A DNA stretch of 14,684 nucleotides from positions 1 to 14,684 of the forward strand of contig JABMDE010000108.1 in assembly GCA_015904055.1 (NCBI GenBank). The letters are read 5' to 3'. The first letter of the stretch is position 1. Every line of letters begins with the position of its first letter. Source of the DNA: Nitrospira sp. Its GTDB lineage: Bacteria; Nitrospirota; Nitrospiria; Nitrospirales; Nitrospiraceae. Positions 11,669-14,684 of this stretch are shown piece after piece. A program made the position numbers and the translations under genes. Below the pieces are notes generated by a model. That model saw only the letters and a program-made list of their open reading frames with translations, did no database searches and was not told the DNA's origin.

Positions 11669-14479
11669 ATGGGTGAGAGCATCTCGCGGTTGCGTCATCC
11701 TCCGTCCAGGAACGGTTTCCTGGGTGTGTGCCTCGTCATTGTTGCCTTGATTCCGATGACACCGGTAGGTGGTGACGCGCAGATTGTCACCGATATTTCT
11801 TCCTCCGGTCTGAATACGCAGGTCAATATCACTGGTACTTCGTATGACATCACTGGAGGCACCAGGCCAGGTAGCGGTCCCAATCTCTTTCACAGCTTTG
11901 GAAATTTTAATGTCGGCGCCGGAGACACCGCGAATTTTCTGAATGACTTGGGCCTGGCCACTTCCAACATCCTTGGCCGGGTGACTGGCGGGAATATCTC
12001 CCAGATCTACGGCACTCTTCAAACCACCGATTTCGGTAATGCGAATCTATTCTTGTTAAATCCAACAGGCATCGTCTTGGGACCAGGGGCTTCGCTTAAC
12101 GTGGGCGGATCGGTCAGTTTCACGACTGTGCAGTACTTCCGTCTGTTCGATGGAGTGGGCAGCGTGAATTTCTATGCTAACCCCGTGAACGATGGATTGC
12201 CCGACAGCATCCTGGCCATTAATTCTTCCGCTTTCGAATTTCTCTCTGCCTCTCCTGCCGGGTACGGATTTCTTACCACTCCTGCCCCCACTGTCTCAAT
12301 CACGGTACAGGGCAGCAATCTGGCTGTTCCGTCCGGCCAGTCGATTTCGCTCATCGGCGGAAAGGTTGTGGTCGAAGGCGGCGCGCAAGTATCAGCGTCG
12401 AGTGGCAGCATCTATCTTGCCAGCGCCGCGTCTCCAGGGGAATTTGACCTTGCGACGCTTGGGGCATTGCCCAACCGGGATGGAGTCTCCTTTGCCTCAT
12501 CTGGCTCGGTGTCTCTTGCTCCTGCTTCAAGTATCGATGTGCATGGCTCCAGTACAGTGTTCATCAGAGGTGGACAGCTCGCGCTCTCAATGAATGAGGC
12601 GACCCTCTCTACGTCTGAAGCCCCGGCCCCGCCGGATACGATCGCCCTCGGTCCCGGCAGTTCTATCCAAACGACCACTATTGGAACTGATCCCGGGGCC
12701 GATGTGCAGCTGACGAGTGGGACCATCCGGATGGATGGAGCCAATATCACCACGGTCACAGTGGGACTAGGATCCGGGGGAGCGCTACAACTTCAGGCCG
12801 ACAGCCTTACAGTGGAGAATGGCGCATCGATTGTAACGGCAACAGTTGATGGGGGTGGCGTCGGAGGAGACGTCGTCTTGAATGTGGGGACTGCAACCCT
12901 CACGGGCGGGTCCTCAATCCAAAGCCAAACTCAGAACGTCACCCCCGGGTTCGGTCAGGGGGGACATGTGAGCATACAAGGATTGCCTGGGGCGGAGTCA
13001 GGCGCAGCAACGTCGGTAGCTCTCTCCGAAGGCAGTTCCCTGTTGAGCTCATCGTTTGGAGCTGGTGAGGGGGGACGAGTAACCATCCTGTCCACGTCTT
13101 TGACCTTGGATGGGGCCGACACCAGTGTGAAAGCGGAAGCGGCCGATGTGGGCCGCGGAGGAGATATCGTTATTGGTATCCGGCAGGCCGGTTTTTCAGG
13201 CGGGGCGACTATTCGAACTATCACCGGCAGTGCCGATCCTAATGCTCCAGCCGCCGCCACGGTCACGGTGCAAGGGCTGTCGGGAACGGGAAGCCTGGCG
13301 GATGCTGTCAGTCTTTCCGGAACGGATTCCGGCATCGTTTCCGATACCATCGGCACTGCTCGTTCCGGTGACGTGTCGGTGCATGCCAAGGTCATTACGT
13401 TGAGGGACGGGGCCGTGATCCAAACCGGCACGTCGGTCAACACCGGTGCGGGAGGCAATGTGACGGTCGATGCCGAAACACTCACAATCTCAAGCGAGGC
13501 TCGTATCGCGAGTTTGTCCGCTGCTGGAGACGCAGGGCAGGTGGCGATCACGGCCGATCAGTTAACCATGAACAATGTGTCGATTGAGAGCAGCACCAGT
13601 AGTAGCGGCCGAGGAGGCGACGTCGTGATCGATGCAGAGGTTGTGCGCCTGTCGAACGGGGCCACGATCAACAGCAGCACGTCCGAGGCAGGTCGCGCTG
13701 GCGACATTGCCGTCCATGCCCCATCGATCACGCTACGCAATGGAGCGACGATCTCATCGAGCAGCACTGGCGCAGGGAACGCCGGCAACATTTCCATCAA
13801 TAGCAAGGCGAGTCCGGGCACGAGCGTTCTCATGGAGCACAGCACGATCAATACGTCAGCGGCATTGGCGGATGGCGGGAATATCGAGATCTATGCGACA
13901 GACATGATCCGCCTGACCGATAGCCTCATCATCTCGTCGGTCGGTAATCCAACGAAGACCGATACGTTGGGTGGCAACATTACCATTGATCCGGACTTTG
14001 TGATTCTGAAAGGAAGTGAGATCCGGGCCAACGCCTTTGCAGGGGATGGAGGAAACATCGGCATCACGGCCGGTCTCTTTCTAGCCGACGCCTTCAGTCA
14101 GCAGAATATCAGTGCCTCATCCGAGCAAGGTGTCAGCGGCACCGTGCAAATCAACGCTCCGATCAATAACCTCTCCAGCGTGGTTGGACGGCTGCCGGAA
14201 TCTTTAGTGGAGGTGCAAGCCCTGCTGCGCGCAGCCTGTGCGGCCAGGCTGGCCCAGGGACAAACGAGCAGCTTCGTCGAACGCGGGCGGGACAGCATTC
14301 CCGCCGGGCCCGAGGGATTGCTTGCCAGTCCGTTTCTCCCTATGACATCCGGGCATCTGTCGCGATTGCCTGTCACCCCATCTCGCGAACCGTCCAACAT
14401 ACAAGTGCGCCGGCGGTCCGGGAATGAATCTCCTGCTCCGGCCATCATATTTTCAGAACACGCGGCCTGTTCGTCATGA
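11669..14479 (+). CDS. Two-partner-secretion exoprotein, filamentous haemagglutinin-like (TpsA)
   Basis: The 936-residue protein starts at the ATG at 11669, with GAGAGG six bases before it. An upstream in-frame ATG at 11558 lacks such a site and would put 37 residues ahead of the signal peptide. The N-terminus has an extended signal sequence (about 16-37, ending GGDA-QI). The TPS/haemagglutination-activity domain follows (about 40-200), with FHSFGNFNV (74-82), RVTGGNISQIYGTL (104-117) and NLFLLNPTGIVLGPGASLNV (126-145). Residues about 225-830 are repeated strands of the form G-G-D-V/I-x-I-x-A-x-x-L-T-L-x-x-G-A-x-I, typical of a right-handed beta-helix. The tail has C857 in RAACAARLAQGQTSSFVERG, a motif shared with cyanobacterial family members. 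TpsA proteins cross the outer membrane through a TpsB/FhaC barrel. No such partner gene is in the window. Likely roles are adhesion or a surface-associated matrix. Confidence 0.9.
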   Translation: MGESISRLRHPPSRNGFLGVCLVIVALIPMTPVGGDAQIVTDISSSGLNTQVNITGTSYDITGGTRPGSGPNLFHSFGNFNVGAGDTANFLNDLGLATSNILGRVTGGNISQIYGTLQTTDFGNANLFLLNPTGIVLGPGASLNVGGSVSFTTVQYFRLFDGVGSVNFYANPVNDGLPDSILAINSSAFEFLSASPAGYGFLTTPAPTVSITVQGSNLAVPSGQSISLIGGKVVVEGGAQVSASSGSIYLASAASPGEFDLATLGALPNRDGVSFASSGSVSLAPASSIDVHGSSTVFIRGGQLALSMNEATLSTSEAPAPPDTIALGPGSSIQTTTIGTDPGADVQLTSGTIRMDGANITTVTVGLGSGGALQLQADSLTVENGASIVTATVDGGGVGGDVVLNVGTATLTGGSSIQSQTQNVTPGFGQGGHVSIQGLPGAESGAATSVALSEGSSLLSSSFGAGEGGRVTILSTSLTLDGADTSVKAEAADVGRGGDIVIGIRQAGFSGGATIRTITGSADPNAPAAATVTVQGLSGTGSLADAVSLSGTDSGIVSDTIGTARSGDVSVHAKVITLRDGAVIQTGTSVNTGAGGNVTVDAETLTISSEARIASLSAAGDAGQVAITADQLTMNNVSIESSTSSSGRGGDVVIDAEVVRLSNGATINSSTSEAGRAGDIAVHAPSITLRNGATISSSSTGAGNAGNISINSKASPGTSVLMEHSTINTSAALADGGNIEIYATDMIRLTDSLIISSVGNPTKTDTLGGNITIDPDFVILKGSEIRANAFAGDGGNIGITAGLFLADAFSQQNISASSEQGVSGTVQINAPINNLSSVVGRLPESLVEVQALLRAACAARLAQGQTSSFVERGRDSIPAGPEGLLASPFLPMTSGHLSRLPVTPSREPSNIQVRRRSGNESPAPAIIFSEHAACSS

Positions 14480-14535
14480 GTGGACGACTGTACTGTTTGA
14501 GTAAGAGACAGAGTGGAACAATGGATGTGCCAGAT

Positions 14536-14572
14536 GAATCCTATCGGATTCACTGAATCAATTCCGATTCAG
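14536..14572 (+). repeat. Two adjacent small dyads downstream of the exoprotein gene
   Basis: GAATCC-TATC-GGATTC (14536-14551) is followed one base later by CTGAATC-AATTCC-GATTCAG (14553-14572). Both arms use the same GAATC/GATTC core, so the two hairpins can also pair with one another. Placed 56 bases after the exoprotein stop, they may form a terminator or processing site, but no T-run follows. A binding site with repeated half-sites is the alternative. Confidence 0.35.
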
Positions 14573-14678
14573 CGATTTGCATACGGTGCGCCGAAGCCGG
14601 TTGGCGTGGCTCACGTGAGATCATGGGAAATGGCCTGATTTTCTCTCGATTGTGCCGTTGGGAGAGTCGAGACCTAGG

Positions 14679-14684
14679 ATGTCC
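14679..14684 (+). CDS. Possible first codons of a further plus-strand gene
   Basis: The window ends ATGTCC (Met-Ser), with GGAGAG at 14661-14666, 12 bases before. This could be the start of the next gene in the exoprotein cluster, for which a TpsB transporter or CHAT protein would be natural candidates. With only two codons visible this is a guess. Confidence 0.15.

Noticed and set aside
12955..13551. 198-codon minus-strand frame inside the exoprotein gene
   Set aside because: Low-complexity shadow of the glycine/serine/threonine-rich repeats on the other strand.
12840..13800. Tandem similar DNA segments in the exoprotein gene, considered as a CRISPR or DNA repeat array
   Set aside because: Similarity is at protein level (beta-helix coils), with degenerate DNA and no constant repeat-spacer pattern.

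Overview
The window looks like a chromosomal segment of a Nitrospira-type bacterium (phylum Nitrospirota). The evidence is indirect: moderately high GC, a TonB-dependent receptor whose plug sequence resembles the many paralogues I associate with Nitrospira, and a DUF928 / haemagglutinin-type exoprotein cluster of the kind found in cyanobacteria and Nitrospira. No rRNA or taxonomic marker gene is present, so the assignment is an inference.

Layout. (1) Positions 1-300: the tail of a small heat-shock protein (Hsp20) gene, then a strong GC-rich hairpin that is probably its terminator. (2) Positions 292-960: a minus-strand VapB-VapC-type toxin-antitoxin pair that overlaps by one base, with a palindromic operator/promoter upstream. 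(3) Positions 961-1298: non-coding, holding an apparent remnant of the C-terminus of an outer-membrane beta-barrel gene and a weak sigma-54-like site. (4) Positions 1299-7735: a signalling and uptake block. A plus-strand NtrC-type sigma-54 response regulator converges on three minus-strand genes, transcribed in the order TonB-dependent receptor, orphan periplasmic ABC-type substrate-binding protein, membrane histidine kinase. A good -24/-12 (sigma-54) promoter lies just after the receptor stop codon and points at the substrate-binding protein and kinase genes. (5) Positions 7736-8321: a 586-base divergent intergenic region with one imperfect dyad but no gene I can defend. (6) Positions 8322-14479: three plus-strand genes for exported proteins, namely a DUF928 protein, a chimera of a prealbumin-like domain with a seven-repeat HAF propeller, and a two-partner-secretion (filamentous haemagglutinin-like) exoprotein. 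(7) Positions 14480-14684: two small adjacent dyads and perhaps the first codons of another gene.

How the parts may work together. No ABC permease or ATPase is present, so the substrate-binding protein is probably not part of a classical transporter here. A reasonable model is that the TonB receptor brings an unknown ligand into the periplasm. The binding protein would present it to the kinase's roughly 200-residue periplasmic domain, and the kinase would phosphorylate the neighbouring sigma-54 activator. That activator could then act on the sigma-54 promoter in front of the binding protein and kinase genes, forming a positive feedback loop. The exoprotein cluster may be an independent surface or adhesion module. 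Its TpsB outer-membrane transporter is not in the window.
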